From: CAZJQD01 sp964548165 [NCBI: uncultured bacterium]
GTDB taxonomy: Bacteria; UBA8481
DNA: 16,262 bases
Reading direction: 5' to 3'
Assembly (NCBI GenBank): GCA_964548165.1
Contig: CAZJQD010000058.1
Coordinates: 2,548 to 18,809, forward strand
The position numbers and the translations under genes were made by a program. Of the stretch, positions 7,501 through 15,439 are shown piece by piece (positions within the stretch are counted from its first letter, which is position 1; each line of letters begins with the position of its first letter). The notes beneath the pieces are model-generated. The model did not search any database and had not been told where the DNA came from. It worked only from the letters and a program-made list of their open reading frames with translations.

Positions 7501-10500
7501 CCCGTTCCTACCTGCCTGCCGCCCTGGCCGTGATCCTTGCGGCCGTGTTGCTGCCCGGAATGCGAACTCACCTGCAGGCGATGTGGCCCGCGTTGGCCTG
7601 GGGTAGCGGACTCGGTACCGGCGTCAACGCCCTGGTGCTACTCGCGGTCGCGGCTGTCATGGCCTCACGACCCGGCTTGCAGGAGCTCGACGGCGGCGAC
7701 CCCTTCTGGGGCCGGGGCGATTTTCCCTGGAGGGAGGCGTCGCACCGCGTCATCAGCACGCCGCTTCGCCTGGCGGCCGTCCTGCTTGTACTCCGCGTGG
7801 ACATCCTGGCGTTCGCGCGAAACGTCGACCTCCGCGGTCTCCCGCCGAAGACCGCGATCGCGCTCGTCCTGAGCGGCCTGGCCTGGATGATGATCGCGAA
7901 CGCCTGGCGCGTCGGCGGAAGCGGCGCGTGGGGCACCTACGTCGGCTGGTTCTGGATCGCGGCCGGCGTCGCGCTTGGACTTCATCGCAATACGCCTGGC
8001 GTGACGTGGTGGGGGAGCGCCTTGGCGGTGACGGTTCTCCTCCAGTTCGTGCATCTCGCTCTCCTCGCCCTGAAGCGGCGCTACCCGCTGCTCGGCGTCG
8101 AGGCCGTCACGCCGACACGGCGGATCGTGGAGGGCGTGGCCATGGTGGGATCTCTCGCCGCCCTCCTCGCCTTTCTCAGCGGGTCCGCCTCCTCTCAACA
8201 GGTACTCCTGGCCGCATTCTTCGCCCTTCAGCTTCCCTCGTTCTCGCTCGCCCTGGGGCGGCGGCGCTACGCGGTTCTCTTCTTCCTTCTCATCACGGGC
8301 TTTCTCATCGAGCTGGCTCGCCCGGGGCAGGGAGTCTCGGTCAATATTCTCCTGGATGATCGATTCCGCCACGCGCTCTTCCTCTATCTTGCCGCGCTTC
8401 TCGTCCTCGATCTCTGGCCCGACGTCGACGACGATCTCGCCAGGCACGTTGAGCCGCTCGCGCGTCCCTTGCGGAGCCTCTCGGCGATCGCGGTCGTTCT
8501 ACTCGCCCTCATCTTTGCCGGCGATTTCTACCTCCGCGCGATCCTGCCCGCCGGCGATCGGTTGCTCCTTCTCGGCGCTCTCCTCCTGGCCGCGCGCGCC
8601 GAGGGTTTCCCGCCCCTTCTTCTCGGTGCCGCCTTCCTGGCCTACCCGCTCGTCGTCGGCGCCGGGGATCCCTTCATGGCCGGCCGCCCTTCGTTGCTCC
8701 GCGCCTACTTCGCCCCGCTCTCGCTCTCCGCGTTCGCCGGCGCGATCGTGATCGTCGGCAGTATCGCGCCCTTCCTCGCAAGCGCAATGCCGGGGTGGTT
8801 CGCGAGCCGGAGGGCGACACCCGCGCTGACGGGGCCCGCGGCGCCCTGGTTCCTGACAAGCGGTCTATTCGTCGCCACGATCGCGGTCCTCGGGATCGTC
8901 GCCGATTCCGGGTTTCGCGCCGAGCGTATCCAATACGCGGCGCCCTACGTGGCTGCCGCGGCCGTTCTTCTCGTTGCCCGGCAAGGGTGGCGGCTTGGCC
9001 CCCCGCAGATGGCCGTTCTCTTCTTCACGCTCGGCCACTACCTGCTCCTGCAACATCATGAGGGAGAACGCCTCGGTTCCTGGGGCCTCTCGTCCGCGCA
9101 TGTCGCGTCTCTTGCCGTTCTCGTCACGCTCGCGACGTTCTCGATCGTCCGCCGCGTCGTCACGCGAGCGGACGTCGTAGACTGGATCGAGTCCGCGAGC
9201 CTTGTCCTGGCTGCGCTCGTACTCGCCTTTCTCAGCGTCCACTATGTCGGGCATCCTGACATCGCGGCGATCTCGACGCATCGCTTCATCATCTCGGGGC
9301 TCTCCGCGCTCGCCGCCGGTCTTTATTGCCGCCATGCCGCGCGCTTGCCCGGGGCCCGCCACGCGGCCGGCGCCGAGATGGCTTACCACTTTGGAGTCAC
9401 GGTCGCGATCTGGAGCGCCGCGCTACTTGTCCCCGCGATGAGGAATCCCTCGACGGTTCTCGCCGCGCTCGGTCTGCCCGCGCTTTACTTTCTTGCGCGC
9501 GCTGAGCTGGATAGCGGCCACCGGGCCCCGTATCGCAACTCCTCCGCCGTGCTCCTGGGCATCCTGCTCTTTCTCTACCTCTTCCGCACCGCATTCCAGC
9601 TGACGCTCTTTCCCGAGGCGCCGATCGAGACGCATCACTATCACACCAACGCTCCCGTCGTGATCGTGGCGGGCCTCGCGCTCCTCAGGCTCCACGCGCT
9701 CGGCGGCCACCGCGTTCTGGCGTCCTTTGCCGGCCTTGCCGTGATGCTCGGGTCCTACTTCGCCGTGACGTGGCTCCCCGGACTCAGCCCCTTCCGCCAC
9801 CCGATACCGGGCGCCTGGGCCGCGATCGCGTGCGGGTTCTTCTGGACCCTGGTCACCGTGGAGCGCTCGCCGCTCCGCACCGGCCTGCAGGGCCTCGGTG
9901 GGCTCGATGCCGCCGCGTGGGAGGATGAGCGCCGGGACTGGGGACGGTTTCTCGCCGCGGCCGCGCAGGCGGCGACGTGGTGGGGCATGTTCCACGCCCA
10001 GGAGGCGCCGCGGCAGGTGGCCCCACTCCTTGCCGCCGCCGCCCTCCTCCTTGTCTACCACGGCGTTCTCCGGGAGCGCACCTGGTATTTCGCGGTCGCC
10101 GGCGCGGAGCTTCTTCTCGCTCTGCACATGGACTTCTTCGTGTCGAGCGTCCTCGATCGCCAGCACATCCTCTGGGTCTTCCTCCTGGTCCAGGTTCTCA
10201 ACGTCGTCGCCCATGCCCGTTGGCCGACGCGATGGAGCATCGACGCGGCGCACGCCGTCGGCGTCGTCGCCATCCTGGGCACGTGCGCTCACATTCTCTA
10301 TCACCACCCCGCCTCGCGAGCGGGCCTGGCGGCGGCCGGCGCCACGATCCTCGTCGCCCTGCTCCTGCCCGTTCGAAGCCGCGAGCCGCGAGGGGCGCTG
10401 GGGGAAGCCGTGGCGCAAATGCCCCTCCTCGGCGCGCTCTGGGTGCTCTTCTGGAGCCAGACGTCGTGGCCGGCGCCATGGCTGATCTTCGCCGGCCTCT

Positions 10501-11681
10501 CGTGGCCCTTCCTCGCCGTGATGGCCGGGGTCGCCACCCTCGGCGCCCTCGCTTCGCACTTCCGCTCGGAGCTAGCGGAGCGATACGCGGGCTGGCCGAG
10601 GCCGCGGCCGGTGCTGGGCGATCGCCTGTTGGGGTGGATGGGGCGAGAGGCGGAGTCGTTTTTGCAGAAGGCGACGCTCTTCGTCACGGTCTCGCTCGTC
10701 CTCCTCCAGGTGGCGCACTACGGGTCCGCTTTCCCACGGCGTGACTTTCTCGTCATGCTAATTCTCTACGCGTTCGTCGGCACCCGCTGGTTCCGAGCGA
10801 CCCGCGAGTGGACGGGCGGCATTTCGCACGTCGCAGTTCATGCCGTCTGCTGGTTCGCCGCCATTCTCGTCCGCCGCCAGCTCGTTCTCACGCTCGCGTT
10901 CTGGACGCCGCAGTACGACGTCTGGGCGAGCCTGGCGGTCTCGATCCTGCTGACGGGGCTCAAGCGCCAGGCCGACCATGTCGCGCCGTCGGGTCGCTGG
11001 AGCTACGTGGCCTCGCTCTTCGCGCTCCCGTTCCTGGCGCTCTCATGGACGCTGTGGCATGGCCTGGGACCTCGTGTCGCGCTCGTGGTCGTCGGCGCCC
11101 ACAGCCTGATGTTCGCTCAGCTCGGGAGCGATCGCCGCGACTCGCCCTACAACATCGTCGCCATCGGCGGCTTCGTCTCTTTCGTCTGCCTGGTCTTCTG
11201 GAGCGAACTGCAACTGCGCGCGATCCACGCCTATATCATCCCCGTCGGTTGCGGGATTCTCGGGCTCCAGCAACTCTACGCGGAGCACATGAGCCCGGCC
11301 GCGAGGGGCCAGGTCCGGTTTGTGACGATGCTGTCGATGATCGCCAGCACGGCGTGGTATGCCATCCTCGACGATCGATACCCGCTCGCCTTCCACCTCA
11401 CCCTCGTCCTCGTTTCCCTCGCGTCGATGGGACTTGGCGGCGCGCTTCGCGTCCGGCTCTACGTCGTCCTGGGCTTCGTTGGGCTCGTGATCGATCTGCT
11501 GGCGATCCTCTACCGGGCTCTCTACCGGCTCGAGCGTGCCCAGCAGATGACCGCGGTCGGGGCCCTGGTCCTGGTGATGGGCACCGCGTTGATCGGCGCC
11601 GCGGTGGTCTACAAGACGCACCGCGTGGAGCTGGCCGAGGCTGTGCAACGGCTTCGCAAGCAGCTGAGGGACTGGGAGTAG
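4581..11681 (+). CDS. Giant polytopic membrane protein, about 2,366 residues and about 60 membrane segments
   Basis: The frame is open from 4470 to 11681. The first good start is GTG at 4581 after a purine-rich GCGGAAGG stretch; TTG at 4470 is the alternative. The first ~410 residues look soluble and helical, ending with a proline-rich linker of three 18-bp repeats (5694-5747). From about residue 430 (ENWYMVAGVLMVLVGASLLA) to the end I count roughly 60 hydrophobic helices with short polar loops, and a short charged tail (RVELAEAVQRLRKQLRDWE). The first helices, with VLRGAAILLLPVNFMTVAVL, recall the many-helix DUF2339 and DUF2157 families, but the protein is far longer. No catalytic, ATP-binding or transporter signature is visible. 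It should sit in the inner membrane; its role is unknown. Similar loops (near 7674, 9886 and 10610) suggest it grew by internal duplication. rmuC follows 106 bp later on the same strand. Confidence 0.85.
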   Translation: MSAPRGSLEALVASLAVRQAGGSLDRALVGAALQELSADIGPIADTGTLLSVLGSRTGPAAAALARHIEERRHRAALEWHEAHARGAVPAAAVTALLDDLPRDLPVGWRTRAASLRQIANADRALRDWLLVAPWSLQVPTTCEMVRTRYQEAVRGAQGPPSAWTRELVERLIDEARGEVQAHLDSFAAASPGAGDPVLSALPVSWSEIERELRAALDRFIPVDAPLVPGVSALTPDTLLVQADDGFVDELVAVVAASPNLSERAARALTARFGEPGCRNWNQWRAWLDDHRAATVRLEQSLHDREKHGAVSLVLNWFAGLADPDIPIIDSLTALAGAIQPAGELADFVFRWKQVIPPDELAWLVARLAPSREAPPISGAPPIPEARPISEVVVPTSEPAVPTAVTGRREAVTQRGAQLWNEHLRPFVLENWYMVAGVLMVLVGASLLAYYTWDRHWLIRYTIMPVLLAAFTAGLAGLGSWIEHRSDEFRDTAAVLRGAAILLLPVNFMTVAVLADDANVTQKTAAVAFLSMLYLVGFGRGLGAWCGAVEVRLAPLLGRTLLLLNALVLMAPLSRVLPQPPWIVDAGGIGLFIAVGFYAGFLRLGFVANTFCRLATVAPSRSGPVASADATGSEDVDTVEAISGISKRVSWFFGVALFGTFLQVFLWVHGFLALEPDPALYAFMVLGAGVLVLDLERTLHRGDRGLVQQAESFLGYALVILAILMGSGQEILRGLVLAGAGLAWMRHGNERRVVHAWIGLMLISLAVASLALLAAFPRGWEPILGFVVFGGLAAVGPLAAARRRADLVTAAEGLRMAALGLTAVVAILAQWHYESAPLRTAGFLVVTAALFVGVAVRRDRLTWLQTGMMVLALALPYLGCVDFTGPAFRGNSLVFGLGVLAILWLTACRVLRIELLARARSTVVLLYGLFAMAAMLLRVFVERRPAGDPLSSYVVLDFVGPLFMTGALAAAAWHARSYLPAALAVILAAVLLPGMRTHLQAMWPALAWGSGLGTGVNALVLLAVAAVMASRPGLQELDGGDPFWGRGDFPWREASHRVISTPLRLAAVLLVLRVDILAFARNVDLRGLPPKTAIALVLSGLAWMMIANAWRVGGSGAWGTYVGWFWIAAGVALGLHRNTPGVTWWGSALAVTVLLQFVHLALLALKRRYPLLGVEAVTPTRRIVEGVAMVGSLAALLAFLSGSASSQQVLLAAFFALQLPSFSLALGRRRYAVLFFLLITGFLIELARPGQGVSVNILLDDRFRHALFLYLAALLVLDLWPDVDDDLARHVEPLARPLRSLSAIAVVLLALIFAGDFYLRAILPAGDRLLLLGALLLAARAEGFPPLLLGAAFLAYPLVVGAGDPFMAGRPSLLRAYFAPLSLSAFAGAIVIVGSIAPFLASAMPGWFASRRATPALTGPAAPWFLTSGLFVATIAVLGIVADSGFRAERIQYAAPYVAAAAVLLVARQGWRLGPPQMAVLFFTLGHYLLLQHHEGERLGSWGLSSAHVASLAVLVTLATFSIVRRVVTRADVVDWIESASLVLAALVLAFLSVHYVGHPDIAAISTHRFIISGLSALAAGLYCRHAARLPGARHAAGAEMAYHFGVTVAIWSAALLVPAMRNPSTVLAALGLPALYFLARAELDSGHRAPYRNSSAVLLGILLFLYLFRTAFQLTLFPEAPIETHHYHTNAPVVIVAGLALLRLHALGGHRVLASFAGLAVMLGSYFAVTWLPGLSPFRHPIPGAWAAIACGFFWTLVTVERSPLRTGLQGLGGLDAAAWEDERRDWGRFLAAAAQAATWWGMFHAQEAPRQVAPLLAAAALLLVYHGVLRERTWYFAVAGAELLLALHMDFFVSSVLDRQHILWVFLLVQVLNVVAHARWPTRWSIDAAHAVGVVAILGTCAHILYHHPASRAGLAAAGATILVALLLPVRSREPRGALGEAVAQMPLLGALWVLFWSQTSWPAPWLIFAGLSWPFLAVMAGVATLGALASHFRSELAERYAGWPRPRPVLGDRLLGWMGREAESFLQKATLFVTVSLVLLQVAHYGSAFPRRDFLVMLILYAFVGTRWFRATREWTGGISHVAVHAVCWFAAILVRRQLVLTLAFWTPQYDVWASLAVSILLTGLKRQADHVAPSGRWSYVASLFALPFLALSWTLWHGLGPRVALVVVGAHSLMFAQLGSDRRDSPYNIVAIGGFVSFVCLVFWSELQLRAIHAYIIPVGCGILGLQQLYAEHMSPAARGQVRFVTMLSMIASTAWYAILDDRYPLAFHLTLVLVSLASMGLGGALRVRLYVVLGFVGLVIDLLAILYRALYRLERAQQMTAVGALVLVMGTALIGAAVVYKTHRVELAEAVQRLRKQLRDWE
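5694..5747 (+). repeat. 18-bp tandem repeat, three imperfect copies
   Basis: Units 5694-5711, 5712-5729 and 5730-5747 differ at a few bases and encode EAPPIS, GAPPIP and EARPIS. The array makes a flexible proline-rich hinge just before the first membrane helices of the giant protein. Unit length is a multiple of three, so changes in copy number would alter linker length without breaking the frame. Confidence 0.75.
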
Positions 11682-11787
11682 TCGGAGCCACACTCGGCGG
11701 TCATCCCAACCCGGTGCGGTCTTTGCCCTGCGCTCGATGTGGGGTGAAAGTTCCCCTGGGGGCTGGTATTCTCCGAGTCTTATCGCC

Positions 11788-13323
11788 ATGGAATCGTCAC
11801 TCTTTTCGTTCCTTCCGCTTCTCCTGGCCTCGGGCCTCGCTCTCGCCGTCGGTCTCGCGGCCGGCGCCCTGCTGGCAGCGGGGTTTGGCCGGCGCGCGAC
11901 CGCGGATGCACGCGCGTTGGCGCGCCAGGAAGCCGAGGCTTCCTTCGCGGCGGAGAGAGCCACGGCAGGCGCGGCGCGAGCCGAGCTCGAGGAACGGGTG
12001 CGGGGGAAAGAGGCGACGCTGGCGGAACGCGAGCGCGAGCTCGCCACGGCGCGCGCGGCGACGGTCGAGGCCGAGGCGCGCGCGAACGCGGCCCGCGAGG
12101 CCAACGCGCGGCTGGAGACGGAACGCGCGGAGCAGGCCAAGGCTCTCGAGGAGAAGATCGCGCTCCTGACGCAGGCGAGGGGCGAGCTGGAGAAGGCCTT
12201 CCAGGCGCTGGCGGGGGAGGCCTTGAAGTCGAGCGGGCAGTCCTTCCTGCACCTGGCGCAGGAGACCCTCAAGAGGTTCCAGGACGGAGCGCGGACCGAT
12301 CTTGCGGAGCGGCAGAAGGCGATCGAGACCGTCGTTGCGCCGGTAAGGGAGTCGCTGGCCAAGGTCGACGCGCAGGTGCGCGAGCTGGAGGTGAAGCGCG
12401 AGGGCGCCTACAAGGAGCTCTCCGAGAATCTTCGCCAGCTTCACGATCAGAACACGCGACTGACTCGCGAAACGACGACGCTCTCGACGGCGCTGAAGTC
12501 GTCCCAGGCCCGGGGACGATGGGGCGAGATCCAACTGCGGCGCATCATCGAGCTCGCGGGCATGCTCGAGCATTGCGACTTCTCCGAGCAGGAGTCGACG
12601 ACGACCGAGGACGGGAACCGCTTGCGCCCCGACCTCATCGTGCGCCTTCCCGGCGGCCGCCGGATCGTCATCGATTCGAAGTGCCCGCTGGCCGCCTACA
12701 TCCGCGCGACCGAGGTGGCGACGGAAGAGGAACGGCAGGTACTGCTCCTGGAGCATGCCGCGGCCGTCCGCAAGCACATCTCCGCGCTCGGCACGAAGGC
12801 CTACTGGGACCAGTTCGACGACACCGTCGACTTCGTCGTGCTCTTTCTTCCCGGCGAGCCCTTCTTCGCGGCGGCGGTGGCCTCCGATGCCAACCTGCTC
12901 GAGGTTGGCGCGGAGAGCGGCGTGTTGTTGGCCTCGCCCACGTCCCTGATCGCCCTTTTGAAGGCTGTCGCCTACGGATGGCGCCAGCAGAAGACGGCCG
13001 AGAACGCGGAGAAGATCGCCGAGGAGGGCCGAGAGCTCTACGACCGCGTCTGCGCGTTTCTCAATCACTTCTCGAAGGTCGGAGACGGCCTGGAGAAGGC
13101 GGTGAAGAGCTACAACGCCGCGGTCGGTTCCGTCGAGACGCGGCTTTTGCCGCAGGCGCGCAAGTTTCCCGCGCTTGGGATCAAGTCGCCGAGCGAGGCG
13201 GTGGATCCTGCTCCGATCGAGGCCGGGATCCGGGCGGTTCATGTTCCGGAACAGGCGGCGATTTCGAGCGCGAGGAAGGAAGACCCTCGGCTCTTCGAGA
13301 ACTCGGGCGGCGATCGCAACTAG
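11788..13323 (+). CDS. rmuC: DNA recombination protein RmuC
   Basis: A 511-residue protein from ATG at 11788, chosen because it places a membrane anchor (FLPLLLASGLALAVGLAAGA, about 8-27) at the N-terminus as in the family; ATG at 11737 would add 17 non-conserved residues. Residues 36-150 are a long Ala/Glu/Arg-rich coiled coil. The RmuC core, with a restriction-endonuclease-like fold, spans about 195-440: RGRWGEIQLRRIIELAGML, RLRPDLIVRLPGGRRIVIDS followed by KCPL, DTVDFVVLFLPGEPFF and LLASPTSLIALLKAVAYGWR, with the D...D-K pattern of that fold. In E. coli, RmuC limits inversions at short inverted repeats and is thought to be nuclease-related. A TGGTATTCT (11764-11772) upstream could be an extended -10, but no good -35 supports it. 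The phosphoesterase gene starts 3 bp after the stop. Confidence 0.93.
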   Translation: MESSLFSFLPLLLASGLALAVGLAAGALLAAGFGRRATADARALARQEAEASFAAERATAGAARAELEERVRGKEATLAERERELATARAATVEAEARANAAREANARLETERAEQAKALEEKIALLTQARGELEKAFQALAGEALKSSGQSFLHLAQETLKRFQDGARTDLAERQKAIETVVAPVRESLAKVDAQVRELEVKREGAYKELSENLRQLHDQNTRLTRETTTLSTALKSSQARGRWGEIQLRRIIELAGMLEHCDFSEQESTTTEDGNRLRPDLIVRLPGGRRIVIDSKCPLAAYIRATEVATEEERQVLLLEHAAAVRKHISALGTKAYWDQFDDTVDFVVLFLPGEPFFAAAVASDANLLEVGAESGVLLASPTSLIALLKAVAYGWRQQKTAENAEKIAEEGRELYDRVCAFLNHFSKVGDGLEKAVKSYNAAVGSVETRLLPQARKFPALGIKSPSEAVDPAPIEAGIRAVHVPEQAAISSARKEDPRLFENSGGDRN

Positions 13324-13326
13324 CGC

Positions 13327-14196
13327 ATGACGTCAGCGCTCTCGCGGCGGCGGTTCCTGCGGCTGGCCGTCTACGGTGGCGGAGCGGCCGCGATCGGCTA
13401 TGGAGCCGTCGGCGAGTCCTGGTTCCCGCGCGTCGAGTCGACGACGATCCCGATCGCGGGCCTGCCTCGCGCTTTTGATGGGTTGAGAATTCTCCACCTC
13501 TCCGACTTTCATCACTCCAACATCGTTCCGCTGTCGCTCATCGAGCGCGTGATCGCGACCGGGAACGGGCTCGCGCCCGACCTCGTCGTCCTGACCGGCG
13601 ACTTCGTCTCGACCGCCAGGCTCCAGCCGGGATCCGGCATCGCCTACGCGGAACCTTGCGCAAAGGCTCTCAGCGCCCTCAAGGCCCCGCTCGGCGTCTA
13701 TGCCGTCCTTGGCAACCACGACTACGACACGGATCCCTTGCAGGTGACGCGCGCGCTGGAAGGGGCCGGCGTCCGTGTGCTCTCGGACGAGAACGTCATG
13801 ATGGAGCGTGGTGGCGAGCGACTGCGGTTGGCCGGTCTTGCCGATTTCTGGCGGGCGCCCGATCGCGGGGCGAGCATCGAGCGGGCGTTGGCAGGGCGAG
13901 GGGAGAGGGAGCCCGTTATCGCGCTGGCGCATAACCCGGATCAATTCCCCGGGCTCGCCGCGGCGGGAGTGGCCTTGACGCTCTCGGGCCACACCCACGG
14001 CGGGCAGATCCGTGTTCCCGGCTGGGGTCCGCTCTGGGTGCCGTCGCGCTACGGCGCCCGCTACGCGCAGGGCCTCATCGAGGAGAACGGCGCGAAGCTC
14101 TATGTCACGCGCGGGGTCGGCACGCTCTTTGTCCCGGTGCGCTTCGCGTGTCCCGCGGAGGTCACGCTCTTGACGATGGTGCGAGCCGTTCCGTAA
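13327..14196 (+). CDS. Tat-exported calcineurin-like metallophosphoesterase (YaeI-like)
   Basis: A 289-residue protein; ATG at 13327 is 3 bp after the rmuC stop, so the two are probably translated from one message. The N-terminus has a twin-arginine signal (SRRRFLRLA, 6-14) and a short hydrophobic stretch to about residue 28, so export or membrane anchoring on the outer face is expected. The phosphoesterase metal ligands are complete: LSDFHHS with D60 and H62, LTGDFVS with D92, GNHDY with N130 and H131, AHNPD with H202, and SGHTHGGQ with H222 and H224. This set with the SGHTHGGQ form is the YaeI/LpxG-type group, which removes phosphate from membrane-bound or phosphodiester substrates such as UDP-diacylglucosamine; the exact substrate here is unknown. 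Its 3' end overlaps the opposite glycosyltransferase gene by 35 bp. Confidence 0.9.
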   Translation: MTSALSRRRFLRLAVYGGGAAAIGYGAVGESWFPRVESTTIPIAGLPRAFDGLRILHLSDFHHSNIVPLSLIERVIATGNGLAPDLVVLTGDFVSTARLQPGSGIAYAEPCAKALSALKAPLGVYAVLGNHDYDTDPLQVTRALEGAGVRVLSDENVMMERGGERLRLAGLADFWRAPDRGASIERALAGRGEREPVIALAHNPDQFPGLAAAGVALTLSGHTHGGQIRVPGWGPLWVPSRYGARYAQGLIEENGAKLYVTRGVGTLFVPVRFACPAEVTLLTMVRAVP

Positions 14197-15151
14197 GGAC
14201 GGCGGCGCGCTGGAGATACGTGTGGTGCTTGAGCGTCCATGCGGCGGCGCGTGCGCCGCGGGCGGGAGTGAGCGGATCGGCCAGTAGCGTGGTCAGGCGT
14301 TCGATCCAGTCCGCTCCCGGTTCCAGGATCTCGATCTCGTCCTGCGGGTAGAGTTCTCTCAGACACAGCCTGGGCGGTGTCATCACGACGGCCCCGCATC
14401 CCGCGGCCGCGAAGACGCGAGGTCCGACGATGTCGTGACCAGCGCCGGCGTGGAACTCGGGGACGACGAGCGCGGACCTGTACAGGTCGGCTTCCCTTGT
14501 GGAGTCCACCCAGCCGTCCCATGCCACGTGTGCGCGTAGCGCCGGATGCTCGGAGAGACCGCGGCCCGCGAGGCGGAGCGGCAAGCCGGCCGCGCAGAGT
14601 GTCTCGAAGAGCGCGGCGCGATCAGGTCGGAGAGTGCCTGCGAACGCAACGCCGGAGCGCGCCGCGCCTCCCGGGGCCGAGTAGAGGGAGGGATCGCAGG
14701 CGGTCGGAAGCCATGCGAACGGGATGCGCGATGCTCGCGCCAGGTCCGCGAAGATGCCGGCTTCCGCCGAGAAGAAGAGATCATCCTGCGGCCCCACCGT
14801 CTTCCACCAGGCGACCGTCTCATGCGCCTCCACCAGCCAGTGGGCGATCTTGATCTTCGGGAGCGCGTGTCGCAGGGCCTCGGCGGTCGCGGCGTCGAGC
14901 GGCGCGTCGTCCAGGGCCAGGAGCCACGAGGGCCGGATGCGCGGGATCGCTTCGATCAATTCCTCTCTCAGGATCGGGAGGAAGTCCGCCTGGCGAAGCG
15001 GGCCGTCACCGGCCAATTGGCGGCAGCGCCGGGAGGAGTCATAGACCGCCACGGGAATCTTCAAGGCCTCGAAGGCATGGATGAGCCCGACGGCCACCGG
15101 CACCGCTCCGCCGGATACGGGGGTGATGAAGAATCCCGGGCTCTTCAACAT
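14162..15151 (-). CDS. CgeB-like glycosyltransferase (GT-B fold, Glyco_trans_1_2 C-terminal domain)
   Basis: A 329-residue protein from ATG at 15151; the ribosome binding site is weak. The N-terminal half has the alternating beta-alpha pattern of a GT-B domain, beginning with GFFITPVSGGAVPVAVGLI. The C-terminal half has GVAFAGTLRPDRAALFETL, then an EFHAGAGHDIVGPRVFAAAG segment, CGAVVMTPP, LCLRELYPQDEIEIL and a terminal LTTLLADP helix, which is the typical end of CgeB and DUF3880 glycosyltransferases (spore maturation and surface glycan proteins). It probably transfers a sugar from a nucleotide donor onto a cell-surface glycan or protein in the cytoplasm; donor and acceptor cannot be read from sequence. 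It stands alone, with no other glycan gene beside it. Its last 35 bp overlap the end of the phosphoesterase gene on the other strand. Confidence 0.82.
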   Translation of the reverse strand: MLKSPGFFITPVSGGAVPVAVGLIHAFEALKIPVAVYDSSRRCRQLAGDGPLRQADFLPILREELIEAIPRIRPSWLLALDDAPLDAATAEALRHALPKIKIAHWLVEAHETVAWWKTVGPQDDLFFSAEAGIFADLARASRIPFAWLPTACDPSLYSAPGGAARSGVAFAGTLRPDRAALFETLCAAGLPLRLAGRGLSEHPALRAHVAWDGWVDSTREADLYRSALVVPEFHAGAGHDIVGPRVFAAAGCGAVVMTPPRLCLRELYPQDEIEILEPGADWIERLTTLLADPLTPARGARAAAWTLKHHTYLQRAAVLTERLAPSSRA

Positions 15152-15214
15152 TGAACCCGTGAGAGCGGTATCCTGTCATCACGCGTTTCGTCCATCGATC
15201 GCCTCCGCCGCAGC

Positions 15215-15235
15215 GCCCGCAGTATACCTGCGGGC
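15215..15235. promoter_or_regulatory. Perfect inverted repeat, possible operator
   Basis: GCCCGCAG (15215-15222) and CTGCGGGC (15228-15235) are exact reverse complements around a 5-bp TATAC centre, about 64 bp before the glycosyltransferase start. No T-run follows, so a terminator is unlikely. On the minus strand the centre reads TATACT, a possible -10 element that would be covered by anything binding the palindrome. Confidence 0.45.
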
Positions 15236-15251
15236 CGTATCCGTTCCAGAC

Positions 15252-15320
15252 GTTCACCCGAGGCGCTTGGGCTGAGGCCGGGAGTGAACCCGGGGGTGGC
15301 GGATTTGAGACATTGCCGCC
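15252..15320 (+). promoter_or_regulatory. Structured stretch with competing hairpins upstream of ahcY
   Basis: GTTCAC (15252-15257) can pair with GTGAAC (15284-15289), but the latter overlaps a second hairpin, CCGGG (15278-15282) with CCCGG (15289-15293), so both cannot form at once. A third pair is GGCGG (15298-15302) with CCGCC (15316-15320). Mutually exclusive stems ahead of ahcY recall a riboswitch layout, and an S-adenosylhomocysteine riboswitch is known before ahcY in other bacteria. The conserved core of that class is not clearly present, and the possible promoter lies downstream of the stretch, so the call is tentative. Confidence 0.25.
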
Positions 15321-15343
15321 GTCAACAGCGTGCTCGTGGCGGC

Positions 15344-15371
15344 TTGGCCGAGGACGAGCCATCGGCTACAC
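15344..15371 (+). promoter_or_regulatory. Possible sigma70-type promoter for ahcY
   Basis: TTGGCC (15344-15349) and TACACT (15366-15371) are separated by 16 bp and would give a leader of about 60 nt before ahcY. Both boxes match the consensus only in part. Confidence 0.3.
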
Positions 15372-15439
15372 TTGTCACTTCAACTTCACGTGACGCCGCA
15401 CGGGCGGCCGCGAACATAATGCAAGGAGCACGGACGACG

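Larger units (their letters stand above)
15152..15439. other. Divergent intergenic region between the glycosyltransferase and ahcY
   Basis: 288 bp with no convincing gene; two open frames crossing it are short and have the composition of shadows. It holds a perfect palindrome (15215-15235), a group of overlapping inverted repeats (15252-15320), a TCACGTGA palindrome (15386-15393) and a possible ahcY promoter (15344-15371). Confidence 0.6.

Noticed and set aside
6381-7571. Minus-strand open frame of 396 codons inside the giant gene, and similar ones at 9423-10559 and 11797-13242
   Set aside because: These are rich in Glu/Arg/Gly/His/Gln because they are the complement of hydrophobic or coiled-coil codons; no start signal or domain.
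11741-11772. Promoter for rmuC with extended -10 TGGTATTCT
   Set aside because: The -10 is fair, but the best -35 (TGAAAG at 11745) matches poorly and the start would leave almost no leader.
10808-12169. 453-codon plus-strand open frame crossing the end of the giant gene and the start of rmuC
   Set aside because: It is a different frame of two well-supported genes, Arg/Pro-rich, with no motif.
15258-15293. S-adenosylhomocysteine riboswitch
   Set aside because: Position before ahcY fits, but the conserved GAGGNGCGCUGC core and its partner GCUCG are not present as such; kept only as a low-confidence structured region.
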